From: an uncultured Opitutales bacterium
Lineage (GTDB): Bacteria; Verrucomicrobiota; Verrucomicrobiia; Opitutales; Intestinicryptomonadaceae
Assembly: GCA_934613645.1 (NCBI GenBank)
Contig: CAKTTC010000010.1
Coordinates: forward strand, 1-64,000
DNA length: 64,000 nt
Reading direction: 5' to 3'
The notes beneath the pieces are model-generated. The model was not told where the DNA came from. It was given only the letters and a program-made list of their open reading frames with translations, and ran no database searches. Below, in pieces: positions 8,330-17,171 of this stretch; within the stretch, counting starts at the first letter, position 1, and each line of letters starts with the position of its first letter. A program made the position numbers and the translations under genes.

Positions 8330-10174
8330 ATGAAGATACTTACAACCTTATTGGCGGCTGTTTTGGCGGCGTCGGCGTCGTCGGCGGCGTTCGCGGAAAC
8401 GGCGGAAATCAGAATCCACTACAAAGACGGCAAGAAAACGACTGTCGAAACAAAAACTGCGGAGCTTGAAAAAATTTCGCCCGAAAAATTCAGAATCGTA
8501 ATTCCCAAAACGTCGATTACCGACAACATGCAGTTTCTGGATATCGTTCCCGAATTTTGCAAGGCCGACAAGGGCGACGACGGCTACTGGATTATGCCGC
8601 GCGGCACCTACGGCAAATTCGACAAAGACAACGGCACATACCGCCGCTGGCGTCATCTTATGCCCATTTTCGGAATCAAGCGCGCCGACAAGCTCTTCTG
8701 GGGGCACATTCTCACCTACCGCTTCGATTCCGACATTGTTGTGGAGGCAAAAAACGGAAAATACCAAATCTTTCCGCGCTTCAGGTTCGACTCCGTCCGC
8801 AAGTTTTTCCCCGTCTACGACGACATCGTTGTGGAGTTCAACGTGCTTTCGGGCGAAAACGCAAACTACAACGCAATGGCAAAAGCATACCGCAAATACC
8901 AGCTCGACCGCGGCGCGGTTCGCACCATTGCCGACAGGGCGAAGGACTTTCCGCAGCTTGATTATTTGTGCGAGTCAATCGTAATTCGTATCCAAACACA
9001 TTGCGCAAAACCAATCGCCGAAAAGCGCATCGACTTCACGAAAGAGACCGAGCTTCCCATTGAGGCGCACCTGCCGTTTGGGGTGTCGGAGGAGTTTGTA
9101 AAGGCGATAAAAGACGCGGGTGTGGACAAGGCTACAATCGTTTCCGCGGGCTGGAACAACGGCGGCTACGACGGCCGCACGCCCTCGCATTTTCCCGTAG
9201 AGGCAACAGTAGGCGGCGAAGCTGGCTTGCGCAGACTCTGCAAAAAAACGCAGGACTTGGGCTTCCAATTCACGCTCCACGCCACGAATACCGACGGCTA
9301 CACGGTCTCGCCCATGTGGGACAAGAACTGGGTGGGCAAGCGCGCCGACGGCTCTCTTGACGTTGGCGGACTTTGGGCGGGCGGCAACTGTTATCTGGTC
9401 TGCCAAAATTGCTCATGGAACTCTTGGGTGCGCGGCGAGCTTCAAAAAATGCGCGACCTCGGCGCGCGCGGTTCGCACTACATCGACGTGTATTCGGCAA
9501 CCTATCCCAACCGCTGTGCCGACCCCAAGCACCCCGCAACTCCCGAGCAAATGGCGGAATTCCAGAACAAGGTTTTGGCGGAGGCCAAGCGGCTTTTCGG
9601 CGGCGCGGCGTCGGAGTCGGGCTACGACCACGTTGCGGGAAACATCGACTACATCAACTACATTGAGCGCGACATCAAGCTTCTCTGGGAGGGGCGTCAG
9701 AACGGGCTTGTTTCGGGCGTGTATCCGCTCTGGGAGCTTGTCTACCACGGCATAATTCTCTACAATCCCGACCGCGCAACGCAGAACCACACGCGCGGCA
9801 AGTGTCTTTACAAAGTCGAAAAAAGCGGCGACCCGCGCTGGATGGAGGGCGACGGGGTTGTTGACCCGAAAGTATCGCTCAAAATTGTGGAGTTCGGCGG
9901 ACGCCCCATTTTCTACACATACAAATTTGCCGACGTTCCCCGCATAAAACGCGCTTGGGACGAGTTCAAGCCCGTCCGCCACTTGCAAAAATACGAAATG
10001 ATTTCCCATAACGAAATTTCACCGAACGTATTTTCTGTAAAATACGAGGACGGAAGCGTGGTTGTCTGCAACTACAACGCCGAGCCTTTCGAATACAAGG
10101 GCGTTTCAGTCAATCCCGTAAGCTACATTTTGATAAATCCCGACGGCGGCATTTTCACGCCAAAGCCGTTTTAA
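8330..10174 (+). CDS. Secreted DUF5696-like protein, putative glycosidase (paralogue 1)
   Basis: The 614-aa product begins with a clear signal peptide (KILTTLLAAVLAASASSAAF). It contains an N-terminal beta-rich region to about residue 230 and then an apparent TIM-barrel-like domain. Motifs shared with the two other paralogues here are AGWNNGGYDG (WNxGGxDG), HYIDVYSA with a conserved aspartate, and ASESGYDH with a conserved glutamate, followed by PLWELVYHGIIL. I assign it to the DUF5696 family from memory of these patterns. A retaining glycosidase using the Asp and Glu is an inference. The ATG at 8330 is preferred over 8228 because AAGGAAAA precedes it and the signal peptide then begins correctly. 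Confidence 0.65.
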   Translation: MKILTTLLAAVLAASASSAAFAETAEIRIHYKDGKKTTVETKTAELEKISPEKFRIVIPKTSITDNMQFLDIVPEFCKADKGDDGYWIMPRGTYGKFDKDNGTYRRWRHLMPIFGIKRADKLFWGHILTYRFDSDIVVEAKNGKYQIFPRFRFDSVRKFFPVYDDIVVEFNVLSGENANYNAMAKAYRKYQLDRGAVRTIADRAKDFPQLDYLCESIVIRIQTHCAKPIAEKRIDFTKETELPIEAHLPFGVSEEFVKAIKDAGVDKATIVSAGWNNGGYDGRTPSHFPVEATVGGEAGLRRLCKKTQDLGFQFTLHATNTDGYTVSPMWDKNWVGKRADGSLDVGGLWAGGNCYLVCQNCSWNSWVRGELQKMRDLGARGSHYIDVYSATYPNRCADPKHPATPEQMAEFQNKVLAEAKRLFGGAASESGYDHVAGNIDYINYIERDIKLLWEGRQNGLVSGVYPLWELVYHGIILYNPDRATQNHTRGKCLYKVEKSGDPRWMEGDGVVDPKVSLKIVEFGGRPIFYTYKFADVPRIKRAWDEFKPVRHLQKYEMISHNEISPNVFSVKYEDGSVVVCNYNAEPFEYKGVSVNPVSYILINPDGGIFTPKPF

Positions 10175-10187
10175 CCGAACGCAGAAA

Positions 10188-10226
10188 GGGCGGGGCAGTG
10201 CAAAACGCCCGCCCGCTCCGTTTTTT
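10188..10226 (+). terminator. Probable terminator of the DUF5696 gene (paralogue 1)
   Basis: The arms GGGCGGG (10188-10194) and CCCGCCC (10208-10214) are followed by GCTCCGTTTTTTG. The five-base gap before the T-run makes it imperfect. Confidence 0.5.
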
Positions 10227-10332
10227 GTCTGAACGTTTCCCGTTTCGCCTCCCGCGCCGCGCCGTGCGGAAGGCGTTTTGCTTTCAATAGGCGGTATGTT
10301 CGGCAATCGGCGAAGCACAACGAAGCACAAAA

Positions 10333-10358
10333 AAACACGACTCTTCCGAGCCGTGTTT
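10333..10358. terminator. Bidirectional terminator hairpin, 3-prime of pfk
   Basis: The arms AACACGACTC and GAGCCGTGTT have one mismatch, with A and T runs on the outer sides. Placed 36 bases past the pfk stop codon, it can end the minus-strand transcript and also back up the plus-strand one. Confidence 0.65.
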
Positions 10359-10393
10359 TTGTTTTTGCGCCGTGCGGGCGCGTTTTATCGGGG

Positions 10394-11596
10394 TTATTTG
10401 CCCTGACCGATTGCCGCGAGCAAATCTTTGAACCACTGCTGGGTGGTATCGAAGGGTTTGCCACCCTTGATTCTTTCGAATTCGCAGGCGCGCAAAACGT
10501 TATTCGCGTTTTCGTCGTGGCCGATAACGCCGCCTTCGCGCTTGAACGCGCACTCAACGGCGAGGTCGGTGCAGCTCTTAATCAGGCGCAAGTCGTCGGC
10601 GTTTGCCGCCGCGGCGCGCGCAAAGTAGCCGCTCTTTTGCACAAGCACTTTTTCCGCGCCAATCATATCGGCGAATTGTTTGCCGAACCACTTGCCTGGG
10701 TTTACGGCGTCGAGCTTGACGTGCCCGAACGCGTCGCGGGGAACTTCCTCTCCGCGCGCTTCCATTTCGGCGACTATTGTTTTAACGCCCGCGCCTTCGG
10801 AGATGAAGATGTTTACGCAGTCGTTTTCGTCCATTATTTTTTTCAGGCGCGCGGCCTCTTTTTTAATGTCCAGCTCCATTTCGGGGATATAGATTGCGTG
10901 GACATCGCGGCGCATTTTCGTAAGCCCGAGTCCGTCCGCCCATTCGCCCTGATTGAGGAGTTTGCGGTATGCCAACGCCGTAGCCGCCGTGAGCCAGCCG
11001 CAGTTTCTGCCCATAACTTCGTGGACGATGAGCATGCGCGGATTTGCGCCGTGTTCGCCGACAACGTTTCTGAAGTATTTTGCGCCCTCTTCCGCCGCCG
11101 TCCACGCGCCGAGGCTCTGTTTAATGGGGTAGACGTCGTTATCGATTGTCTTGGGCAAGCCGATAACCGTGAGTTCGTAATTATTTTCCTTGAGGAATTT
11201 TGCAAGGTCGGCCGCCGCTGTATTTGTATCGTCGCCGCCGATTGTATGCAGAACGTCTACGCCGTCTTTTACGAGCTGTTCCGCCGCCACTTTCTGGGGG
11301 TCTTCACCCTCTTTCACCAATCCGCGCTTAACGCAGTCTTTGACATTTGTAAGTTTCACGCGCGAGTTGCCAATGGGCGAGCCTCCGTAAAGGTGCAGCA
11401 AATGTGCCTGTTCGCGCATTTTTGCGTCAACTTTAATACTATCGCCGAGCAGTAGCCCCTTATATCCGCCAACATAGCATATGATTTCAATGGAGGGGTC
11501 GATTTCCGTATAGCGTTCGATAAGTCCGCCGATTGCGCTCGAAAGGCACGGCGCCAAGCCGCCCGCTGTAAGAATTGCAACTTTTTTTGGTTTCAT
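10394..11596 (-). CDS. PPi-type 6-phosphofructokinase
   Basis: The 400-aa product belongs to the phosphofructokinase superfamily, which phosphorylates fructose 6-phosphate at C1 in glycolysis. The donor-specificity loop reads TIGGDDTNTA. GGDD at this place is typical of pyrophosphate-dependent enzymes, whereas ATP enzymes have GGDG. The substrate loop reads PKTIDND rather than PGTIDND, again the PPi form. The reaction would then be reversible and consume PPi. The start at 11596 (MKPKKVAILTAGG) is favoured over the longer ORF start because AGGAAAG lies five bases upstream. The membrane pyrophosphatase gene lies just upstream in the same orientation, separated by about 420 bases of palindromic repeats. 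Confidence 0.9.
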   Translation of the reverse strand: MKPKKVAILTAGGLAPCLSSAIGGLIERYTEIDPSIEIICYVGGYKGLLLGDSIKVDAKMREQAHLLHLYGGSPIGNSRVKLTNVKDCVKRGLVKEGEDPQKVAAEQLVKDGVDVLHTIGGDDTNTAAADLAKFLKENNYELTVIGLPKTIDNDVYPIKQSLGAWTAAEEGAKYFRNVVGEHGANPRMLIVHEVMGRNCGWLTAATALAYRKLLNQGEWADGLGLTKMRRDVHAIYIPEMELDIKKEAARLKKIMDENDCVNIFISEGAGVKTIVAEMEARGEEVPRDAFGHVKLDAVNPGKWFGKQFADMIGAEKVLVQKSGYFARAAAANADDLRLIKSCTDLAVECAFKREGGVIGHDENANNVLRACEFERIKGGKPFDTTQQWFKDLLAAIGQGK

Positions 11597-11665
11597 TTTC
11601 TTTCCTATTTTGATGTTAAAAAAATTATCCAAGCATCTTACCCAACCCCTATCTCTAATCAAGAA

Positions 11666-11765
11666 TTTTTTATGATTTCTAAAGCGGCGGCTATTTTTTT
11701 ACATTTCCGAAAGCGGCGGCGATTGGCGCAGCCAATGCGCCTTTGATTATTGGTTGAAGTTGTGT
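11666..11765 (+). repeat. Type A repeat, copy A4 (plus a truncated copy)
   Basis: A fragment (TTTCTAAAGCGGCGG) is followed by a full copy at 11701-11760 with the hairpin ATTGGC-GCA-GCCAAT between the constant flanks CGAAAGCGGCGG and CGCCTTTGATTATTGGTTGAAG. It lies in the pfk-hppA interval. Confidence 0.65.
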
Positions 11766-11773
11766 TTTTTTTT

Positions 11774-11939
11774 AGAGTAAAGCGGGAAATTGCCGTAGGC
11801 AACCCGCGCCACTTACGAATATGTAAAAAAGCAACCCGCTGCCTAATGTATTGCATTGCTTCAATGAAAGAGTAAAGCGGGGATTACCGCAGGCAACCCG
11901 CGCCACTTACGAATATGTAAAAAAGCAACCCGCGCCACT
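11774..11939 (-). repeat. Two tandem inverted type A copies, 96-base period
   Basis: The segments 11774-11839 and 11870-11933 are nearly identical (GAGTAAAGCGGG... to ...GTAAAAAAGCAACCCGC). They differ mainly in the hairpin, which is ATTGCC-GTA-GGCAAC in one and ATTACCGCAGGCAAC in the other. They are read in the inverted type A orientation and end in CGCCACTTACGAATATG. This looks like a local duplication of about 96 bp. Confidence 0.75.
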
Positions 11940-11966
11940 TAGGAATTCGAAAAGACAAAAAATAAA

Positions 11967-11993
11967 GGCGGGAATTGGCTTTGCCAATCCGCC
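11967..11993 (-). terminator. hppA terminator formed by a type A hairpin
   Basis: On the minus strand the arms GGCGGATTGGC and GCCAATTCCCGCC close on the loop AAA and are followed by TTTATTTTTTG. It lies directly after the hppA stop codon and carries the type A left flank, so the repeat appears to serve as the transcription terminator. Confidence 0.6.
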
Positions 11994-12017
11994 GCCGGTG
12001 CCCAACATATAAAAAAT

Positions 12018-14285
12018 TTAGAAGAGGGAGTAGGAAATCGTGAAGCCCGCCATGACAATGGCAACCATGCTCATGAGCTTGATGAGAATGTTTAGCGATG
12101 GGCCTGAAGTGTCCTTGAAGGGGTCGCCTACAGTGTCGCCAATGACGGCAGCCTTGTGGGCGTCGGAGCCCTTGCCGCCGAAATTGCCCTGTTCAATGTA
12201 TTTCTTGGCGTTGTCCCAAGAGCCGCCGCTGTTTGCCATAAATATCGCCAAAACGAAGCCCGAAGCGAGTGAACCGCCGAGTAGCCCCATTACGCCCGCG
12301 ACGCCGAAAATCCAGCCCGTGAGCACGGGTGCAATCACCGCGAGAATCGACGGGAAAAGCATTTCGCGCTGGGCTGCCTTCGTGGAAATTGAAACGCAGC
12401 GCGCGTAGTCGGGGTCGGAAGTGCCCTGCATGATGCCGAGATTTTCGCGGAATTGGCGGCGAACCTCGTTGACCATCTGGTTTGCCGCGCGGCCTACGGC
12501 GTTCATCGTAAGCCCGCAGAATAAAAACGACATCATTGCCCCGATGAACATGCCCAGCAATACCTTGGGGTTCATCAAATTCACGCCGTAGACGTTCATG
12601 AAATCGACGAGCGAAGCGTTCGCGACTCCGCCGATTTTCTCGAACTCGGCAATCGCCTTGCCTACAGCCTGCGAGGGCGAAGCCGATGCCGACGCGTTGA
12701 CCAAGCCTATGCGCAATTCTTCGACATACGAAGCCAACAAAGCCAACGCCGTCAGAGCCGCCGAGCCGATTGCAAAGCCCTTGCCCGTTGCGGCGGTGGT
12801 GTTGCCGAGGGAGTCGAGCATATCGGTGCGTCGGCGAACCTCCTTGCCAAGCCCCGCCATTTCGGCGTTGCCGCCTGCGTTGTCGGCAATTGGCCCGTAG
12901 GCGTCGGTGGAGAGAGTTATGCCGAGAGTCGAGAGCATTCCGACAGCCGCAATGCCTATGCCGTAAAGCCCCTCCGACATGTTGTTGATGTCGCCGCCCG
13001 CCGAGAATCCGTAGGCGAGCGCAGTGCCGATTACGATGGCAATAACGGGATAGAAAGTCGAAACCATGCCCGTGCCGATGCCCGCAATAATTACAGTGGC
13101 GGGGCCCGTCTTAGACTGCTCGGCTATGGCGCGCGTGGGCAGATAGGCTTCGGAGGTGAAATACTCGGTAATCTTGCCGATGAAAATGCCCGTGAAAAGC
13201 CCCACTATGATAGAGCCCCAGTTGCCGAGCCAGTTCGGCATTTCGAGAAGTCGCAAAACGAGAGCCGAAACAACCGCAATCAAAAGCGAACTTACATTGA
13301 CGCCCCTGCTGAGCGCGCCCAAAAGCTGCCTGCTGTCGGCGCCGGGCTTTACGCGCACAAAATAAATGCCGATGATTGAAAGCACTACGCCGATTGCGCC
13401 GATAATCATCGGGGCGAGAACCGCCTTCATCTGGACTTCGGGGGTGGTCATATACGCCGCCGCGCCCAACGCCGCCGTGGCGAGAATCGAGCCGCAGTAA
13501 GATTCGTAGAGGTCGGCGCCCATGCCCGCAACGTCGCCTACGTTGTCGCCAACGTTGTCGGCGATTGTGGCGGGGTTGCGGGGGTCGTCTTCGGGAATGC
13601 CCGCCTCGACCTTGCCTACCAAGTCCGCGCCGACGTCGGCAGCCTTAGTGAAAATGCCGCCGCCTACGCGCGCAAACAACGCCTGCAGCGACGCACCCAT
13701 TCCGAACGTCAACATCGTCGTTGTAATAACAACCATCTTGTGCGCTTGGCTGGCGTCGTCAATGAGCGCGTTGAGGACGAAAAACCATACCGAAATGTCG
13801 AGCAGTGCAAGGCCTACAACAACAAGCCCCATAACCGCGCCCGAACGGAACGCCACGCGCAAGCCGTGGTCGAGCGAATTTTTCGCCGCGAAAGCCGCCC
13901 TGTTCGAGGCGTATGTGGCGGTTTTCATTCCGAAGAAGCCCGCCAAGCCCGAGAAGAAGCCGCCCGTTATGAACGCGAACGGAACCCATCCGTTTTGAAC
14001 TCCCAGCCCGTATGCCAAAAACGAGAAGAACAAAAACAGCAGGAAGAAAACAAAGCCCACTATTTTGTATTGCTGAACCAAATAGGCAAGCGCGCCGTCG
14101 CGGACGTGGCTTGCTATTTTTTTCATAATGTCGGTGCCTTCGTCCTCGCGCTTCATTCCCTTGTAGAAGAGAAACGCGAAGCACAGCGCGACTATCGACG
14201 CGGTCGGAACCAACCAGAACGCGGGGTTTATTGAAACGTTCGCCGCACTTGCGTCGGCAATCAGTGAATTACAGGGTATGTTCAT
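12018..14285 (-). CDS. hppA: K+-type membrane-bound pyrophosphatase, ion-pumping
   Basis: The 755-aa integral membrane protein (about 16 helices expected) hydrolyses cytosolic PPi and pumps H+ or Na+ across the membrane. The substrate-binding motif GADLVGKVEAGIPEDDPRNP and the following DNVGDNVGDVAGMGADLYES are intact, as is the C-terminal DNAKKYIEQG. The sequence GNTTAATGKGFAIGS carries Ala where K+-independent enzymes have Lys, so K+ stimulation is expected. Whether H+ or Na+ is pumped cannot be told by eye. It lies upstream of the PPi-type phosphofructokinase in the same direction. Its stop codon is followed directly by a type A repeat that makes the terminator. Confidence 0.96.
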   Translation of the reverse strand: MNIPCNSLIADASAANVSINPAFWLVPTASIVALCFAFLFYKGMKREDEGTDIMKKIASHVRDGALAYLVQQYKIVGFVFFLLFLFFSFLAYGLGVQNGWVPFAFITGGFFSGLAGFFGMKTATYASNRAAFAAKNSLDHGLRVAFRSGAVMGLVVVGLALLDISVWFFVLNALIDDASQAHKMVVITTTMLTFGMGASLQALFARVGGGIFTKAADVGADLVGKVEAGIPEDDPRNPATIADNVGDNVGDVAGMGADLYESYCGSILATAALGAAAYMTTPEVQMKAVLAPMIIGAIGVVLSIIGIYFVRVKPGADSRQLLGALSRGVNVSSLLIAVVSALVLRLLEMPNWLGNWGSIIVGLFTGIFIGKITEYFTSEAYLPTRAIAEQSKTGPATVIIAGIGTGMVSTFYPVIAIVIGTALAYGFSAGGDINNMSEGLYGIGIAAVGMLSTLGITLSTDAYGPIADNAGGNAEMAGLGKEVRRRTDMLDSLGNTTAATGKGFAIGSAALTALALLASYVEELRIGLVNASASASPSQAVGKAIAEFEKIGGVANASLVDFMNVYGVNLMNPKVLLGMFIGAMMSFLFCGLTMNAVGRAANQMVNEVRRQFRENLGIMQGTSDPDYARCVSISTKAAQREMLFPSILAVIAPVLTGWIFGVAGVMGLLGGSLASGFVLAIFMANSGGSWDNAKKYIEQGNFGGKGSDAHKAAVIGDTVGDPFKDTSGPSLNILIKLMSMVAIVMAGFTISYSLF

Positions 14286-14495
14286 TGTTTTAAGCAGTGT
14301 TGGATTGCAAAAGCTCCGCAGAAAATCAGACGAAAATCCGATTTTTTCAAGCCAATTTTTCTCGAAAAAACTACAAAATTCCCAATCGGAAAAATACCCA
14401 TAAATACCAAAATTTCGAGCCGCGATTTCGTTGGAATTTATGCGGGGAATTTTTATTTTCCAATCCGCCTACCCTCCTCTTTTTGCGGTATCGGC

Positions 14496-14524
14496 TTGAC
14501 TTGAAAACGCAATGCAATTTCAAT
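14496..14524 (+). promoter_or_regulatory. Candidate promoter of the mutarotase-like lipoprotein gene
   Basis: TTGACT at 14496 and TTCAAT at 14519 are separated by 17 bases, about 28 bases before the ATG at 14552. The spacing and 4-5 of 6 matches per box fit a sigma-70-type promoter. The rest of the 14286-14551 interval shows nothing else I can assign. Confidence 0.45.
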
Positions 14525-14551
14525 TACGGACTTCAAAACGGTAATTACATC

Positions 14552-15553
14552 ATGGCAAACATAAAAAATATTCCACCATTTGCGGCGGCGGTCTTGACAC
14601 TGTTGCTGGCCGCGTGCGCGTCGGCTCCCAAAGCCGAAATGCCCAGCATAGTTTCGAAAGACGGCGCAAAACTATACGAATTCAGAGTGGGTAATTCCAA
14701 ATACCTGCTCAATCCCGAAGAGGGTGCACAGGTGCTCACTTGGAACTACACCCGTCCCGACGGCTCGGTAAGGAAAATACTGCACTGGCCCGAAGGCGCG
14801 GTAAGGGGCAGTTTCGGAACAACACCGGCAGTCTACGGCGGTGCGCCCGTGTTCTTTCCGTTCTGCGGAATGTCGCACGACGGCGCGAAGCCGAATTTCT
14901 GGAAAGCCCCCGACGGACGAAGCCTGCCGATGCGCAAGTTCGGGTTCGTAGACAACGGAAAATTCGAAGTGGTTTCGTTTTCCAACGACGGAATTTTACT
15001 GAAATTCATTCAGAACGACGACAGCAGGAAATCGTATCCTTTCAAATACGATTTCTACGTCCGCTACCACTTCGGCGAAAAATCATACCGCATCGAGCTT
15101 ATCCTCAGAAACAACGACGACATCGCCCTGCCGTGGGGTCCCGGCTACCACCCGTTCTTCAACATGCCGTGGGTTGCGGGCACAAAGCACGCCGACTACA
15201 GGCAAATTGTAGACTGCGCCGCAGCCTATCTTGTTTTGAACGACAAGGGTTTGCTGCGTCCGGTGGCTTTCGACGACATGTCGTTCGGCAATGCCTCGAC
15301 CGCGCGAATCCACGCCGACCTGCGTTCGCCCTGCGTGAAAATTGTCTGCGACAAATCCGACGAGGAAATTACCATGATTTTAAACGGCGGAAAGCTCGAG
15401 CCGTATTTCTGTCTCGTCAACTGGGGTATCCCCGACAAAACCCCCTTCTGGGCGGCGGAATTTTGGGTTGTCCCGCCGTTTGCCGCAGGCAGAAACGCGC
15501 CCAAAGTAGCCCCGCATTCGACGGGCGTTTACAGCGTGGAAATACGCCTGTAG
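14552..15553 (+). CDS. Aldose 1-epimerase-like lipoprotein
   Basis: The 333-aa product starts with a lipoprotein signal (LTLLLAACAS, lipobox LAAC with the lipidated cysteine). It continues as a galactose-mutarotase-like beta-sandwich domain. Family hallmarks are YGGAPVFFPFCG, the ligand-binding histidine in GPGYHPFFNMPW, and a C-terminal PHSTGVYSVEIRL. Known relatives interconvert sugar anomers or sugar-phosphate epimers. A periplasmic or outer-membrane-anchored form could act on sugars released outside the cell, which is inference. The ATG at 14552 replaces an ORF start at 14297 because the signal peptide begins there and a candidate promoter lies between the two. It converges on argH. Confidence 0.8.
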   Translation: MANIKNIPPFAAAVLTLLLAACASAPKAEMPSIVSKDGAKLYEFRVGNSKYLLNPEEGAQVLTWNYTRPDGSVRKILHWPEGAVRGSFGTTPAVYGGAPVFFPFCGMSHDGAKPNFWKAPDGRSLPMRKFGFVDNGKFEVVSFSNDGILLKFIQNDDSRKSYPFKYDFYVRYHFGEKSYRIELILRNNDDIALPWGPGYHPFFNMPWVAGTKHADYRQIVDCAAAYLVLNDKGLLRPVAFDDMSFGNASTARIHADLRSPCVKIVCDKSDEEITMILNGGKLEPYFCLVNWGIPDKTPFWAAEFWVVPPFAAGRNAPKVAPHSTGVYSVEIRL

Positions 15554-15680
15554 GCCGAAACGCAAATTTGCTCAAGCGACGGGTTCTTCGAATTTCCGCC
15601 GTTTTTTTGCGGGCTAAATCGGGTTGTCAATGCGTGCCGCCCGACCGAATACTTCGCCGAAAAGCCGCCGCGCCGACACA

Positions 15681-15707
15681 AAAAATCCCGCCTAAAAAGC
15701 GGGATTT
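15681..15707 (-). terminator. argH terminator
   Basis: On the minus strand AAATCCCGC and GCGGGATTT form a 9-bp perfect stem with a 7-base loop, followed by TTTTTTG. It lies 29 bases past the argH stop. Confidence 0.75.
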
Positions 15708-15735
15708 CGGCAAAATTTTCCGTTTGCGCGCGCTG

Positions 15736-17157
15736 TTATTTTACAAGCTCGCGGAAATTTTCAATCTGCTCGGCAATCAGCTTGGGGTTGGGCATTCCTA
15801 TTCCGCGGCGCATTTCGAACGCGCGTTTGAGGTCGAAAACCGAACGCCACTGCTTGTCGGCTTTCGGGCAGATTTCGAAAATCTGTTCGTCGGAAAGCTC
15901 GTTGATGGGCGTGCCAGTCTTTTCCGAGAGCGCGACAATTTCGCCGACCATATGGTGCGCGTTTCTGAACGGCACGCCGCACATAACGAAATAGTCGGCG
16001 AGGTCGGTTGCAAGCAGAAGCGGGTCGGCTACGGCGGCGGCGCACTTGCGTTCGTCGAACTTTATCGACTTTGCGCATTCGGCGAGAACGTCGAGGCACA
16101 TCGAAACCTGTTTGAACGAATCGAACACGGGCGGTTTGTCTTCCTGCAGGTCGCGGTTGTATGTAAGCGGCAAGCCCTTCGCCAAAATCATAAGCGTGTT
16201 GAGGTTGCCGATAACCCGCGCCGCCTTGCCGCGCGTAAGTTCGAAAGAGTCGGGGTTTTTCTTCTGCGGCATAAGCGAAGAGCCCGTCGTGAACGCGTCG
16301 GGGAGTTTCACGAAACCGAATTCCGACGTGTTCCAAATAATGACGTCCTCCGCCATTCTGCTGAAATGCACCGCCATAGTAGCGCACGCAAAGGCGAATT
16401 CGAAGAACACGTCGCGGTCGGCTACGGCGTCCATTGAGTTGCCCGTTAAAATCGGGTTGCCGTCGGCGTCGCAAAAGCCCATATACTTTGCGGAAAGGGC
16501 GCGGTCGATGGGCAGGGTAGTTCCGGCAATCGCGCCGCTTCCCAAGGGCGAAACGTTCGCGCCGTCGAAGACGAAGCGGAAGCGTTCGATGTCGCGGTAG
16601 AGCATTTCGCACCAAGCCAAGATGTGGTGCGCCACGCTCACGGGCTGGGCGCGCTGCAAGTGGGTGTAGCCGGGGATATAGACGGAGGCGTTTTTCTCCG
16701 CCAAATCAAGCAATGAGGAAATCAAATGCTTTATTCTGCCCTCGAGATTTTCGGAGGCGAACTTGAAGAACAGGCGCATATCGGTGGCAACTTGGTCGTT
16801 GCGGCTGCGCGCGGTGTGGAGCTTTGCGGCGGCGGGAACTTCCTTTGTCAACGCCTGCTCTATGTTCATGTGAACGTCTTCGAGCGATTCGCTCCACTCG
16901 AATTTTCCGTCGCGTATTTTCTTGAGGATTTTCCGCAAGCCCGCGACTATTTCGGCGCACTCCTTTTTCGAGATTATGCCTGTGTCGGCGAGCATTTTTG
17001 CGTGGGCGGTAGAGCCTTGAATGTCGAATTCGGCAAGCGCGCTGTCGAACGAAACCGACTCCCCGAACTTTAGCATAAGTTCGCTGGGCGCGCCCGTAAA
17101 TCTGCCGCCCCACGTTGCCTGTGATTTTTTCTGGATTTTCTTTTCCGATTTTTTCAT
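15736..17157 (-). CDS. argH: Argininosuccinate lyase
   Basis: The 473-aa product is full length for ArgH, which splits argininosuccinate into arginine and fumarate in the last step of arginine synthesis. The fumarase/aspartase superfamily signature GSSLMPQKKNPD is present near residue 290 and holds the catalytic serine loop. Also visible are the N-terminal WGGRFTGAPSELMLKFGESV, the substrate region HTARSRNDQVATD and the histidine segment GYTHLQRAQPVSVAHH. It starts 14 bases after the DevC-like permease stop, so it may be read from the same transcript as the export pair, an unusual pairing. Confidence 0.97.
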   Translation of the reverse strand: MKKSEKKIQKKSQATWGGRFTGAPSELMLKFGESVSFDSALAEFDIQGSTAHAKMLADTGIISKKECAEIVAGLRKILKKIRDGKFEWSESLEDVHMNIEQALTKEVPAAAKLHTARSRNDQVATDMRLFFKFASENLEGRIKHLISSLLDLAEKNASVYIPGYTHLQRAQPVSVAHHILAWCEMLYRDIERFRFVFDGANVSPLGSGAIAGTTLPIDRALSAKYMGFCDADGNPILTGNSMDAVADRDVFFEFAFACATMAVHFSRMAEDVIIWNTSEFGFVKLPDAFTTGSSLMPQKKNPDSFELTRGKAARVIGNLNTLMILAKGLPLTYNRDLQEDKPPVFDSFKQVSMCLDVLAECAKSIKFDERKCAAAVADPLLLATDLADYFVMCGVPFRNAHHMVGEIVALSEKTGTPINELSDEQIFEICPKADKQWRSVFDLKRAFEMRRGIGMPNPKLIAEQIENFRELVK

Positions 17158-17171
17158 TTGATTCCTTTAAA

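Noticed and set aside
10517..11455. 312-aa plus-strand frame opposite the phosphofructokinase gene
   Set aside because: Antisense shadow frame. The minus-strand gene has PFK motifs and a good ribosome-binding site.
14740..16437. 565-aa plus-strand frame spanning the mutarotase gene and argH in another frame
   Set aside because: It crosses two well-supported genes and a terminator and is low-complexity Arg-rich.
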